Assembly (NCBI RefSeq): GCF_900167565.1
Contig: NZ_FUZV01000001.1
Span: 620,001-684,000, forward strand
Reading direction: 5' to 3'
Length of the DNA: 64,000 bases
Origin: Pseudoxanthomonas indica
Lineage (GTDB): Bacteria > Pseudomonadota > Gammaproteobacteria > Xanthomonadales > Xanthomonadaceae
The translations under genes and the position numbers were made by a program. Under the pieces are notes generated by a model. That model searched no databases. It had not been told where the DNA came from and saw only the letters and a list, made by a program, of their open reading frames with translations. Below are positions 38,701-46,286 of this stretch, in pieces; the first letter of the stretch is position 1; each line of letters starts with the position of its first letter.

Positions 38701-39614
38701 CAGCCATCGCGCACCAGCCGCCAACGCACGCGACCATCGACCTGTCCGAACGCGACCTTGGGCACGGCGCCGCCGTCGAGCAAGGGCGCGCCGCGCAGGG
38801 TCAGCGCCCGCAGCTGCGCTTCGGTGGTCATCATCACCACGCGGTGCCGATGCAGCGATGCCCAACTCTGCAGGCGCCCATTGCCGCCTTCCAGCACGAC
38901 GCCAGCATAGCGAAGCAATGGCGACCAGGCCGAGAAATCCGCGGCTTCCACGTTGGCGTAGGCGTGGCCATCGCCATGCTTGCGGTCGAAGTCCACGCTC
39001 AATTGCAGCGGCGCCGCATCACGGCGCATGCGCGCGCGTGCGCCGGCACGCACGCGATCGCCATCCACGCGCAAGCGCAGATCCACATCGGGGACGTTGA
39101 ATTGCAGGCCCAGCGACGGCGCTTCCAGCGCCACCCGGCCATCGATGATCTGCAACTCGCCCAAGCCTTCCAGGCTGGCCAGCGGATCCCCGCCGGTCTG
39201 CTGGCCCGGCAGGCCGCGCACCGACCACACGCCATCGTCGGCGCGCTGCAAGGTCAGCGACAGGCCACGCAGGCGCAGCTCGGTGAAGGAATGCCCCGGC
39301 AGCAGCCCACCGTACATCGACACCAGCACCTCGGCCTGGCCAATCCGCACGCCCTCGCCTTCGCCGATGCGCAGGCCATCCAGCTGCAGCAGCGGTCCGC
39401 GCCGCGTCCACTGGGTTTCAACGGCGTCGAAGGCGATCGGACGACCCGCACGTTCACTCAACCAGGCCGCCACCTTGTCCGGGTGGCGCTCCACCAGCGG
39501 CAAGACCTGGCTGGCGATGCCCAGCACCACGGCCATGCACACCAGCACGATCGCGATGCCGTAAACGGCACCCCGGCGGGCCAGACGCAGGCGGCGGCGG
39601 AGAGGAGTGGGCAT
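35748..39614 (-). CDS. yhdP: AsmA-like phospholipid transport protein YhdP
   Basis: The 1288-residue envelope protein of the YhdP/TIGR02099 family is close in length to E. coli YhdP. A single N-terminal membrane anchor (around residues 17-37) is followed by a long beta-rich periplasmic body of AsmA-type repeats expected to form a hydrophobic groove bridging inner and outer membranes; with TamB and YdbH, YhdP moves phospholipids outward. The C-terminal region GRVLGLLSVAELRRRLMLDFSDFFSKGFAFNQMEGSM is diagnostic. The start is the ATG 50 bp after the rng stop. Confidence 0.93.
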   Translation of the reverse strand: MPTPLRRRLRLARRGAVYGIAIVLVCMAVVLGIASQVLPLVERHPDKVAAWLSERAGRPIAFDAVETQWTRRGPLLQLDGLRIGEGEGVRIGQAEVLVSMYGGLLPGHSFTELRLRGLSLTLQRADDGVWSVRGLPGQQTGGDPLASLEGLGELQIIDGRVALEAPSLGLQFNVPDVDLRLRVDGDRVRAGARARMRRDAAPLQLSVDFDRKHGDGHAYANVEAADFSAWSPLLRYAGVVLEGGNGRLQSWASLHRHRVVMMTTEAQLRALTLRGAPLLDGGAVPKVAFGQVDGRVRWRLVRDGWRFDAPQLRVGHGTKQQSLDGLMIAGGRRYGMLARQVDAAPLFAVLGLSDRLQPGMRSWLAKARPQARLAELEVVGSQNGGMSGQGRVLEVGFAAVGHAPGMSGLAGRFLGDSEGVRLQLDAASKLRFDWPSGFGVVHDVTLDGQIVGWREGAGWRVGTTALRVRGKDYGAHVRGGMWFQNDGTRPWINLAAELDEAPVPVAKGFWIHQSMPKAAVDWLNTALVSGFVRNGRAIVSGDLDDWPFEQHDGRFEAVADIVDGQIKFQPEWPAMDHVDAHVAFIANGFELRGRGALAGVPIEHFEAGIADFGDSNLRVDARSQTDAGKLLAMLRQSPLHKSYGETLDNLQASGATRARFHLLQPLKRDSPTPRELDGEIELTATKLADKRWNLAFSDVGGAVRYNGEGFVADGLKVIHQTQPGTLSLRAGGGTRDRAQAFEAELSARLDAKELLDRAPEMAWLKPYIDGRSDWNIGVTIPRGATGNSVTQLQLRSQLVGTTLTLPAPLDKPAFAALPTTVKTALPLGGGQIEVAFGQRLALRARASGDVTGVRVVLGSDSVTEAPPASGLIATGRARSLDAMDWIALARGGSGDSKLPLRHVDVSADRLLLLGGVFPATRVQLAPASNALAITLEGQSLAGGLLVPDARGAAIAGRLSRLHWRSATAAANSAKPATPPLAPAGAARAGAVADARADADAINPADIPPLQLDVDDLRFGEASLGSARLRTRNLPTGMQIEQLQLRSPEQTIDIAGTWLGQGARARTQLDLRVESQDFGKLMDNVGYAGRMRGGHGHLQANAGWAGSPAAFSLSALEGQASVDARDGHLLEVEPGAGRVLGLLSVAELRRRLMLDFSDFFSKGFAFNQMEGSMRLGNGLAHTDNLVIDGPAAEIRIRGDTDLRAQQFDQTVDVLPKSANVLTAVGAVAGGPIGAAVGAVANAVLKKPLSAMGAKTYRVTGPWKDPKVEVLSREQSRLATPASRHQAGLP

Positions 39615-39664
39615 GAATCAGTCGGCCGTGGATCGGTGGCGGAAAAGGGGGAATGCCTCGCGCT

Positions 39665-41152
39665 TCAAAGCAGTACCACGTCGAACTGTTCCTGCAGGTA
39701 CTGCTCGTCGGCCTGGAAGCGGATCGACTTGCCGAGGAACTCTTCCAGTTCGGCCACCGCCTGCGATTCCTCGTCGGTGATGCGGGTCACCACCTTGGGC
39801 GAAGCGATCACCAGCAGCCGCGCTGCCTCGAACTGGCGCACGGCGCGGGTGATCTCGCGGAAGATTTCGTAGGTGACGGTTTCGGCGGTCTTGATGCTGC
39901 CGCGGCCGCTGCACTCCGGGCAGGGTTCGGACAGCTGGCGTTCCAGGCTTTCCACCGTGCGCTTGCGGGTCATTTCGACCAGGCCCAGCGGCGAGAATTC
40001 GTAGACCGTGGTCTTGGCGTGATCGCGCGCCAGCGATTTTTCCAGGGTGCGCAGCACCTGGCGGCGATGCTCGGGATCATCCATGTCGATGAAGTCGATG
40101 ATGATGATCCCGCCCAGGTTGCGCAGGCGCAGCTGCCGCGCCACCGCTTGCGCCGCTTCCAGGTTGGTGCGGTAGACGGTTTCTTCCAGGTTGCGCTGGC
40201 CCAGGAACGATCCGGTGTTGACGTCGATCGTGGTCATCGCCTCGGTCTGGTCGATGACCAGATAGCCGCCGGACTTGAGCGGCACTTCCTTGTCCAGCGC
40301 GCGGCCGATTTCGTCTTCCACGCCGTACAAATCAAAAATGGGACGCTCACCGGCGTAGTGCTCGATGCGCTCGGCCAGCACCGGCATGTACTTGGCGGCG
40401 AAGGCCTGCAGGCGCTCGCTGGTCTCGCGCGAATCCACCCGCACCTTTTCCACGTCGCGGCGCATCAGGTCGCGCACCGCGCGCAGCGGCAGGGTCAGGT
40501 CTTCGTAGATGCAGGCGCCTACCGGCGATTCCTTGCTGCGCTGTTCCACCAGCGTCCACACCCGTGCCAGATAGGCGATGTCTTCAGCCAGGGCCTCGGC
40601 CGGCTGGCCTTCGGCGTTGGTGCGGATGATGTAGCCGTGGCCGCCGTGGCTGGCGGCCAGATCGGTGACCAGCGACTTCAGGCGCTGGCGTTCGGCTTCG
40701 TCCTCGATGCGTGCGGACACGCCGACCACGCGCGACTGCGGCAGCAACACCAGGTAGCGCGACGGAATGCTGATCTGGGTGGTCAGCCGGGCGCCCTTGC
40801 TGCCAATCGGATCCTTGACCACCTGCACCACCACGTCCTGTCCGTCGCGCAGCAGATCCATGATCGGCACCGACGGTGCGGGCGGCAGTGGCGCTTCGTC
40901 GCCCTCGCCGTTGGCGACAGTGGCCGGGCGGACGATGTCATTGGCGTGCAGGAAGGCGGCACGATCCAGGCCCACTTCCACGAACGCGGCCTGCATGCCG
41001 GGCATCACCCGCTGCACTTTGCCCTTGTAAAGATTGCCGACCACGCCGCGACGCCAGCCGCGCTCGATGTGCAGTTCCTGCAGCATGCCGTTTTCGATCA
41101 CCGCCACGCGGGTTTCGCGCGGGGTGACGTTGACGAGGATTTCTTCGGACAT
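39665..41152 (-). CDS. rng: Ribonuclease G
   Basis: Endoribonuclease of the RNase E/G family, maturing the 16S rRNA 5' end and degrading some mRNAs. The N-terminal S1 domain (GNLYKGKVQRVMPGMQAAFVEVGLDRAAFLHANDI), the catalytic region GGIIIIDFIDMDDPEHRRQVL with the metal-binding aspartates, and the zinc-link CPECSGRG are all present. At 495 residues it lacks the long RNase E tail, so it is RNase G. It lies three bases after maf. Confidence 0.97.
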   Translation of the reverse strand: MSEEILVNVTPRETRVAVIENGMLQELHIERGWRRGVVGNLYKGKVQRVMPGMQAAFVEVGLDRAAFLHANDIVRPATVANGEGDEAPLPPAPSVPIMDLLRDGQDVVVQVVKDPIGSKGARLTTQISIPSRYLVLLPQSRVVGVSARIEDEAERQRLKSLVTDLAASHGGHGYIIRTNAEGQPAEALAEDIAYLARVWTLVEQRSKESPVGACIYEDLTLPLRAVRDLMRRDVEKVRVDSRETSERLQAFAAKYMPVLAERIEHYAGERPIFDLYGVEDEIGRALDKEVPLKSGGYLVIDQTEAMTTIDVNTGSFLGQRNLEETVYRTNLEAAQAVARQLRLRNLGGIIIIDFIDMDDPEHRRQVLRTLEKSLARDHAKTTVYEFSPLGLVEMTRKRTVESLERQLSEPCPECSGRGSIKTAETVTYEIFREITRAVRQFEAARLLVIASPKVVTRITDEESQAVAELEEFLGKSIRFQADEQYLQEQFDVVLL

Positions 41153-41155
41153 GCC

Positions 41156-41749
41156 CTAGTCCCTGGACGGTGGGGAGGTGGCCGGCAGCACGCCGAAGGC
41201 GCGCAGCAGGATGGCGGTTTCATGCACGGGCAAGCCCATCACGCCGGAGTAGCTGCCGGACAGGCGGGTCACGTACTGCTCGGCGCGGCCCTGGATGGCG
41301 TAGGCGCCGGCCTTGCCCATGGCCTCGCCACTGGCCAGGTACTCGGCGATGTCGGCTTCGCTGAGTACGGCAAAGCTGACTTCGGACACGGACACCGCCT
41401 GCGCCTCACGGCTGGCGCTGACCACCGACACGGCCGAGATCACCTGGTGGGTGCGGCCGGAAAGGCGCCGCAGCATGCCGGCGGCATCGGCCAGGTCGGC
41501 CGGCTTGCCGAAGACCTCGTCATCCAGCACCACCTCGGTGTCGGCGCCCAGCACCACCGCGCCGGGCACGGTCATCACCTTGAGCAGGCCGGCGCCGGCC
41601 TTTTCACGGGCGACACGACGGACATACTCCTCGGCCGCTTCGCCGGGACCACGGTGCTCGGGGAGGTCGAGATCGATGCGGCCGAAGTCCAGCCCCAGGC
41701 GGGTCAACAGTTCGGCGCGACGGGGAGACTGGGAAGCCAAATGCAGCAT
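41156..41749 (-). CDS. maf: Maf-family nucleoside triphosphate pyrophosphatase (YhdE type)
   Basis: Hydrolyses non-canonical or dTTP/UTP nucleotides, with a role in septum control suggested for the family. The 197-residue protein shows [17 protein letters not shown], the [18 protein letters not shown] active-site stretch, and [20 protein letters not shown]. The location next to rng identifies the YhdE subgroup. Start ATG at 41749; a plus-strand SIMPL gene begins 148 bp away. Confidence 0.94.
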   Translation of the reverse strand: MLHLASQSPRRAELLTRLGLDFGRIDLDLPEHRGPGEAAEEYVRRVAREKAGAGLLKVMTVPGAVVLGADTEVVLDDEVFGKPADLADAAGMLRRLSGRTHQVISAVSVVSASREAQAVSVSEVSFAVLSEADIAEYLASGEAMGKAGAYAIQGRAEQYVTRLSGSYSGVMGLPVHETAILLRAFGVLPATSPPSRD

Positions 41750-41897
41750 CGGGGAAGAATAACCTGAGGTCAGTCGCTGAACGCCGGTTTAGCGCCGCCG
41801 CTGACACGGAAACCCGACTCGACTCACAACGCGTTCATTGAAAGGTGAACACCCTTCGTTCCCGTTGGAACCCACCTGGACGCAACAAGGAGAACCC

Positions 41898-42641
41898 ATG
41901 CGCCTTTCCCCGCTTCGCCCGTTGATGCTCGCCCTGTCCCTGGCCCTAGGAACCATGACGATGTCTGCCCATGCCCAGACCGCCGCCACCGGCTACGCGA
42001 TTCCCGCCGACGGCACCCTGCTCAATGTCTCGGCCCAGGCCGAAGCCTCGCGCGCGCCGGACGTGGCGACCGTATCGGCCGGCGTGGTCACCCAGGCCGC
42101 CGACGGCAACACCGCCCTGCGCCAGAACGCCGAGCAGATGACCAAGGTGGTGGCTGCGATCAAGGCGGCCGGCGTGGCCGACAAGGACATCCAGACCAGT
42201 GGCATCAGCCTCAACCCGCAGTACCGCTATGTCGAGAACGAAGCACCGAAGATCACCGGCTACCAGGCCAGCAACAACGTCAATCTGAAGATCCGCGACA
42301 TCGCCAAGCTGGGCAAGGTGCTGGACGCACTCGCCGCCGTAGGCGCCAACCAGATCAACGGTCCCAGCTTTGAAATCGACCAGCCCGAGCCGGTCTACGA
42401 CGAAGCACGCCTGGCTGCGTTGAAGAAGGCGCAGACCCGCGCCGAAACCTACGCCAAGGCGCTGGGCCTGAAGGTGCGCCGGATCGTCAGCATCTCCGAA
42501 GGCGGCAATGGCTTCCGCCCGCCGATGCCGATGATGGCCATGCGCGCCGGCATGATGGATGCGAAGGAGTCCACGCCGGTGTCGCCGGGTGAAACCACGC
42601 TATCGGTCAACCTGGACGTGGTGTTCGAACTGGGTCGTTGA
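41898..42641 (+). CDS. SIMPL (DUF541) domain periplasmic protein
   Basis: The 247-residue secreted protein has a Sec signal peptide ending SAHAQ near residue 27 and a SIMPL/DUF541 domain (LNVSAQAEASRAPDVATVSAGVVTQAADGNTALRQNAEQM to the C terminus). Relatives such as YggE protect against oxidative stress, but the biochemical role is not established. The start at 41898 has AAGGAG five bases upstream, strong evidence. It is an opposite-strand gene inserted, with the TonB gene, between maf and rlmH, and is followed by its own terminator. Confidence 0.9.
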   Translation: MRLSPLRPLMLALSLALGTMTMSAHAQTAATGYAIPADGTLLNVSAQAEASRAPDVATVSAGVVTQAADGNTALRQNAEQMTKVVAAIKAAGVADKDIQTSGISLNPQYRYVENEAPKITGYQASNNVNLKIRDIAKLGKVLDALAAVGANQINGPSFEIDQPEPVYDEARLAALKKAQTRAETYAKALGLKVRRIVSISEGGNGFRPPMPMMAMRAGMMDAKESTPVSPGETTLSVNLDVVFELGR

Positions 42642-42669
42642 TGCTTCGCGCAGCTCGATGAGCAAGACC

Positions 42670-42700
42670 GAAACGGCGCCGCAAGGCGTCGTTTCTTTTT
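42670..42700 (+). terminator. Intrinsic terminator after the SIMPL gene
   Basis: GAAACGGCGCC pairs with GGCGTCGTTTC over 11 positions (one G-T pair) around a GCAA tetraloop, followed by five T. Confidence 0.88.
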
Positions 42701-42754
42701 GCGGACCAGGACGACCGGCACTTTTCATCCGACCAACGTCTTAGTCACCCCCTA

Positions 42755-42781
42755 TTGACGGACCACACGCCCGAGTACAGT
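42755..42781 (+). promoter_or_regulatory. Possible promoter for the TonB-like gene
   Basis: TTGACG (42755-42760) and TACAGT (42776-42781) are separated by 15 bp, a short but possible spacer. They lie about 90 bp before the TonB-like start codon. Confidence 0.4.
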
Positions 42782-42870
42782 CTGGAACTGCGGCGCAACG
42801 GGGAGTGTCTGCAACCCCACCTGACGTGACCGCGCGTTGTACCAGTCACAGCCCTTCATGGAGGTGGATC

Positions 42871-43530
42871 ATGGTTCGCGCACTCCCTTTCCGTACCCCT
42901 GCTCGCCTGGACTTCGGCCGCGTCATCGCCCTCGCCGCCGCCATCGCGCTACACCTGCTCGCCCTCCTGCTGCTGTTGATTCCGATGGCCGCGCCGCCGC
43001 TGGAACGGGTGGTGGAAGAGCGGATTCCGTGGACCCAACCGATCAAACCGGTGATTCCGCCACAGCCACCGCAACCGATTGAACCCCTGCGTCCGGTCAC
43101 CAGCCAACCGCCCACCGTGCAGCCCACGGTGATTCCGCCGACGGTGCTCCCGCAGACCTCGCAGATTGTTGACACCGGTACCCTGCAAGCCAGCGAAGGC
43201 ATCGAGTCGGTCGTACCCGGCAACGACATCGGCCCCGTCGACACCTCACCAATGATCGGCTCGCAGCTGCAATACGTGACCGCGCCGCCGCCGCCGTATC
43301 CCGGCGCCGAACAGCGCCGCGGCATCGAAGGCACGGTGACGCTGCGCATCCTGGTGGACGTGGATGGCAAGCCGCTGGAAGTGAGCGTGGATGCCAGCAG
43401 TGGCAACCGCAACCTGGATCGCGCGGCCAGCCAGCATGTACTCAAGCATTGGCGCTTCAAGCCGGCGGTGCGCGATGGCGTTGCGGTGCAGGCTTATGGC
43501 CTGGTGCCGATCTCGTTCGCGCTGCGCTGA
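42871..43530 (+). CDS. TonB family energy transducer
   Basis: The 219-residue protein has an N-terminal membrane anchor (residues 18-39) with a histidine at position 28, matching the functional His of the TonB transmembrane helix, a proline-rich periplasmic spacer (PVIPPQPPQPIEPLRP) and a C-terminal TonB domain (PPPPYPGAEQRRGIEGTVTLRILVDVDGKPLEVSVDASSGNRNLDRAA). It would transmit proton-motive force to outer-membrane receptors. The start is set by GGAGGTG six bases upstream. No ExbB/ExbD or receptor gene is beside it, so it probably uses an ExbBD pair encoded elsewhere. A terminator follows. Confidence 0.92.
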   Translation: MVRALPFRTPARLDFGRVIALAAAIALHLLALLLLLIPMAAPPLERVVEERIPWTQPIKPVIPPQPPQPIEPLRPVTSQPPTVQPTVIPPTVLPQTSQIVDTGTLQASEGIESVVPGNDIGPVDTSPMIGSQLQYVTAPPPPYPGAEQRRGIEGTVTLRILVDVDGKPLEVSVDASSGNRNLDRAASQHVLKHWRFKPAVRDGVAVQAYGLVPISFALR

Positions 43531-43557
43531 TCGATCGCGTCGGCAACACCAGATACA

Positions 43558-43586
43558 CAGCCCGCCGAAAGGCGGGCTGTTTGTTT
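43558..43586 (+). terminator. Intrinsic terminator after the TonB-like gene
   Basis: CAGCCCGCC and GGCGGGCTG form a nine-bp stem with a GAAA tetraloop, followed by TTTGTTT. Confidence 0.85.
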
Positions 43587-43630
43587 GCAGGGGCCACATG
43601 GCGGCGGATGGTTCGTGTCAGGCGCGCCGG

Positions 43631-44101
43631 TCACGCACGATGATAGGGATGGTTGGCCAGCATCGCCGCCGCGCGATAGACCTGCTCGGCCACCACCAGC
43701 CTGGCCAGCATATGCGGCAAGGTCAGCGGACTGAGCGACCAGGTTTCGTGCGCCGCAGCCAGTACATCCGGTGCATGCCCTTCCGGACCGCCAATCAGGA
43801 ACGCCAAATCGCGCCCCTGCCCGCGCCAATGCTCCAGGCGTTGCGCCAGTTGCTCGGAGCTGTAGGGCTTGCCGGTGACTTCCAGCGCGACGACATGCGC
43901 ATTCTTGGGAATGGCGGCGAGTACGCGCTTGCCCTCGTCATCGATTGCGCGCTGCGGGTCGCGTCCCTTGCCGCGCAGCCCGGGTTCGATCTCGACCAGT
44001 TCCAGCGGCAGCCAGTGCGACAGTCGTTTCTGGTATTCGGCAAAACCCTGCGCGACCCAGCCAGGCGCGCGTTCTCCGGTGGCAATCAACCTGCTTTTCA
44101 T
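43631..44101 (-). CDS. rlmH: 23S rRNA (pseudouridine1915-N3)-methyltransferase
   Basis: SPOUT-fold enzyme methylating pseudouridine 1915 of 23S rRNA on assembled ribosomes. The 156-residue protein shows the SAM-binding knot residues LAFLIGGPEGHAPDV and the C-terminal TLPHMLARLVVAEQVYRAAAMLANHPYHRA. rlmH usually sits next to rsfS; here a phosphatase gene on the opposite strand separates them. Confidence 0.97.
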   Translation of the reverse strand: MKSRLIATGERAPGWVAQGFAEYQKRLSHWLPLELVEIEPGLRGKGRDPQRAIDDEGKRVLAAIPKNAHVVALEVTGKPYSSEQLAQRLEHWRGQGRDLAFLIGGPEGHAPDVLAAAHETWSLSPLTLPHMLARLVVAEQVYRAAAMLANHPYHRA

Positions 44102-44146
44102 GGCGTCATGATAGCGGCGCGACCGTCTGTCGTAGCGCGATTATCC

Positions 44147-44164
44147 GGGTCATGTGGTTGTCAT
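44147..44164 (+). promoter_or_regulatory. Pho-box-like direct repeat upstream of the PhoX gene
   Basis: GGGTCAT and TTGTCAT are separated by four bases (GTGG), giving the 11-bp period of a PhoB box. Against CTGTCAT-N4-CTGTCAT the left half matches at five of seven positions and the right at six. It lies 57 bp before the start codon of a phosphatase-family gene, which makes PhoB control likely but unproven. Confidence 0.5.
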
Positions 44165-44221
44165 CCCGGCGTTACCTGGCTTGCCTAGGGTCGAGACTCC
44201 CCCGCCAGATGGAGTCGCCTG

Positions 44222-45757
44222 ATGAAGGTTTTCGATCCTGCCCGCCGCCACGTCCTGAAAGGTAGCGCCGCCGCCATGGCGGTAGGCGCCATCGGCAGCC
44301 TGGGCGCCCTGCAATCGCGCCAGGCCCTGGCCGCGCACGCGTCGCACCCACCGGTCCGGCTGGCGCCAGTGCCCAGTCGCTATGGACCGTTGGCGCCGGT
44401 GGCGGATCGCAGTACCGGCTTGCCACTGCTGCAATTGCCGAAGGGCTTCAGCTATCGCTCGTTTGGCTGGAGCGGCGATCGCATGGACGATGGCCAGCCC
44501 TGTCCGGATCGCCACGATGGCATGGCGGTGGTCGGCGTGCGCCAGGCGCGCCGTCGCGGCCGGCCGTTCGGGCTGGAATACGTGCTGATCCGCAATCACG
44601 AACGCGGCGCCGCCGCGAGCATCCGCGCGCCCGGCATGTACGACACCGGCTTGGTGGATGGGGTCAACCAGGCCGGCGGTGGCACCACCACGCTGAGCTA
44701 CCGCCTGGGTGGCGACTGGGGCGCGCTGGAACCCAGCCTGGGCGGCACCCTGGTCAATTGCGCAGGCGGTCCGACGCCGTGGGGCACCTGGCTCAGTTGC
44801 GAGGAGATCAAGACCGATCTGCGCTCCAGCACGGGCCATCGGCATGGCTACGTGTTCGAGGTCGATCCGCAAAGCCAGCGCACCACCGGGCGACCGCTGA
44901 CCGGGCTCGGTCGCTTCAGCCATGAAGCCGTGGCCGTGGATCCGCGCAGCGGCATCGTTTACCTGACCGAGGACGACCGCAACAAGTCGGGGCTGTATCG
45001 CTTCGTTCCCAACGATCGACGCGGCCGCAATGGTTCACTCGAACACGGTGGTCGCCTGCAGGCCGCGCGCGTACGCGGCCGGCGCAATGCGGATCTGACC
45101 GTGGCGGCCATCGGCGATCGCTATCGGCTGGACTGGGTGGACATCGAGTATCCGGATCTGGATGGCATCGTCGCGCCAACGGGCTTTCCCGACATCAGCG
45201 CGGGAGAAACCCTCAGCGGTCCGTTCGCCCAGGCCTGGAGCGACGGCGCGCTGCGGATGAGCCGCGGTGAAGGCATCTGGTACAGCTACGGCAAGATGTT
45301 CATCGTCGACACCAGCACGGGCGTCGATGCGCAGGGACGCAAGGGGCGCGGCAACGGCGCGGTGTGGGTGCTGGATCTGTTCCAGCAGTCCTTGCAGGCC
45401 CTGTTCGTCAGCGGCCACCAGCTGGCCGCACACAACCCCGACAACATCACGGTCAGCGCGCGCGGCGGCGTGGTGTTGTGCGAGGACGGCGGCGAAAGTC
45501 CGGACGACTACGGGCCGGGCGCACGCCTGATTGGGCTCACCCGCGCCGGCGAATCGTTCCATCTATGCAAGAACAACATCCAGCTGACCTCGACCCAGAT
45601 AGCCAACGCCGGCAAGCAGGTCGAAGAAGGCGACTATCGCGACAGCGAGTTCTGTGGCGCCTGCTGGGATCCGCTGTCACGCACCTTGTTCGTCAACATC
45701 CAGACGCCGGGCATCACGGTCGCCATCAACGGTCCGTGGGAACGCGGCCCGCTCTGA
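44222..45757 (+). CDS. PhoX-family (DUF839) Tat-exported phosphatase
   Basis: Predicted periplasmic calcium- and iron-dependent alkaline phosphatase or related phosphodiesterase. The N terminus has a twin-arginine signal (RRHVLKGSAAAMAVGAIGSL, residues 8-27). The 511-residue body shows DUF839 features: YVLIRNHE, GGTTTLSYRLGG, CAGGPTPWGTWLSCEE, FSHEAVAVDPRSGIVYLTEDD and the C-terminal ARGGVVLCEDGG and SEFCGACWDPLSRTLFVNIQTPG. GGAG seven bases before the ATG at 44222 supports the start. It is inserted between rlmH and rsfS on the opposite strand and has a Pho-box-like repeat upstream. The substrate is not certain. Confidence 0.87.
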   Translation: MKVFDPARRHVLKGSAAAMAVGAIGSLGALQSRQALAAHASHPPVRLAPVPSRYGPLAPVADRSTGLPLLQLPKGFSYRSFGWSGDRMDDGQPCPDRHDGMAVVGVRQARRRGRPFGLEYVLIRNHERGAAASIRAPGMYDTGLVDGVNQAGGGTTTLSYRLGGDWGALEPSLGGTLVNCAGGPTPWGTWLSCEEIKTDLRSSTGHRHGYVFEVDPQSQRTTGRPLTGLGRFSHEAVAVDPRSGIVYLTEDDRNKSGLYRFVPNDRRGRNGSLEHGGRLQAARVRGRRNADLTVAAIGDRYRLDWVDIEYPDLDGIVAPTGFPDISAGETLSGPFAQAWSDGALRMSRGEGIWYSYGKMFIVDTSTGVDAQGRKGRGNGAVWVLDLFQQSLQALFVSGHQLAAHNPDNITVSARGGVVLCEDGGESPDDYGPGARLIGLTRAGESFHLCKNNIQLTSTQIANAGKQVEEGDYRDSEFCGACWDPLSRTLFVNIQTPGITVAINGPWERGPL

Positions 45758-45775
45758 GCGTTGCGCCCGCGAAAA

Positions 45776-45806
45776 CAACAACGGCGCCTGCGGGCGCCGT
45801 TGTCTT
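45776..45806. terminator. Bidirectional hairpin between the PhoX gene and rsfS
   Basis: CAACGGCGCC (45779-45788) pairs with GGCGCCGTTG (45793-45802) around a four-base loop. The minus-strand side continues into TTGTTTTC and the plus side into TCTTGT, so it can end both convergent transcripts, more convincingly for rsfS. Confidence 0.7.
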
Positions 45807-45825
45807 GTCGCGAACTGACGAAAGC

Positions 45826-46248
45826 TCAACGCCGATCGTTGGCGCCGGCCGGCAGCTCATCGTGCTCCGGCGGCTGATCGCCGACCGTCCACAGTCGCTC
45901 CAGCGCATAGAACTCGCGTACGCGCGGCAGCATGACGTGGACGATGACGTCGCCCAGGTCGACCAGCACCCATTCGGCCTCGCGCTCGCCTTCCACACCC
46001 AGCGGCATGACATCGAGCTTCTTGGCGAACTTCACCACTTCATCGGCAATCGACTTGACGTGGCGGGTGGAAGTGCCGGAGGCGATGACCATGAAATCGG
46101 CCACGCTGGATTTTCCGCGCACATCGATTTCGACAACTTCCTTGGCTTTGAGCTCCTCCACGGCCGCATGCACGGTCTTGAGCAATTCCGGGACCGACGG
46201 CGGCGGGCTGGGGAGGCGGGTCTTGATGACGTGCGCTTGGCTGGACAA
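45826..46248 (-). CDS. rsfS: Ribosomal silencing factor RsfS
   Basis: Binds L14 on the 50S subunit and blocks subunit joining during starvation. The core VVEIDVRGKSSVADFMVIASGTSTRHVKSIADEVV and the WVLVDLGDVIVHVMLPRVREFYALERLW block are unmistakable. No ATG precedes the core; the only start that gives a normal N terminus is TTG at 46248, giving 140 residues. A TATAAT on the minus strand (46286 to 46281), overlapping the end of nadD, may be its -10 element. Confidence 0.93.
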   Translation of the reverse strand: MSSQAHVIKTRLPSPPPSVPELLKTVHAAVEELKAKEVVEIDVRGKSSVADFMVIASGTSTRHVKSIADEVVKFAKKLDVMPLGVEGEREAEWVLVDLGDVIVHVMLPRVREFYALERLWTVGDQPPEHDELPAGANDRR

Positions 46249-46280
46249 AGGCTTCGTTACGGGAGTGAAGACGGGCTGGG

Positions 46281-46286
46281 ATTATA
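46281..46286 (-). promoter_or_regulatory. Consensus -10 for rsfS within the nadD 3' end
   Basis: Minus-strand TATAAT in the context GGTATAATCC, 32 bases before the TTG start of rsfS and overlapping the nadD stop codon. The -35 region is not a good match. Confidence 0.45.
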
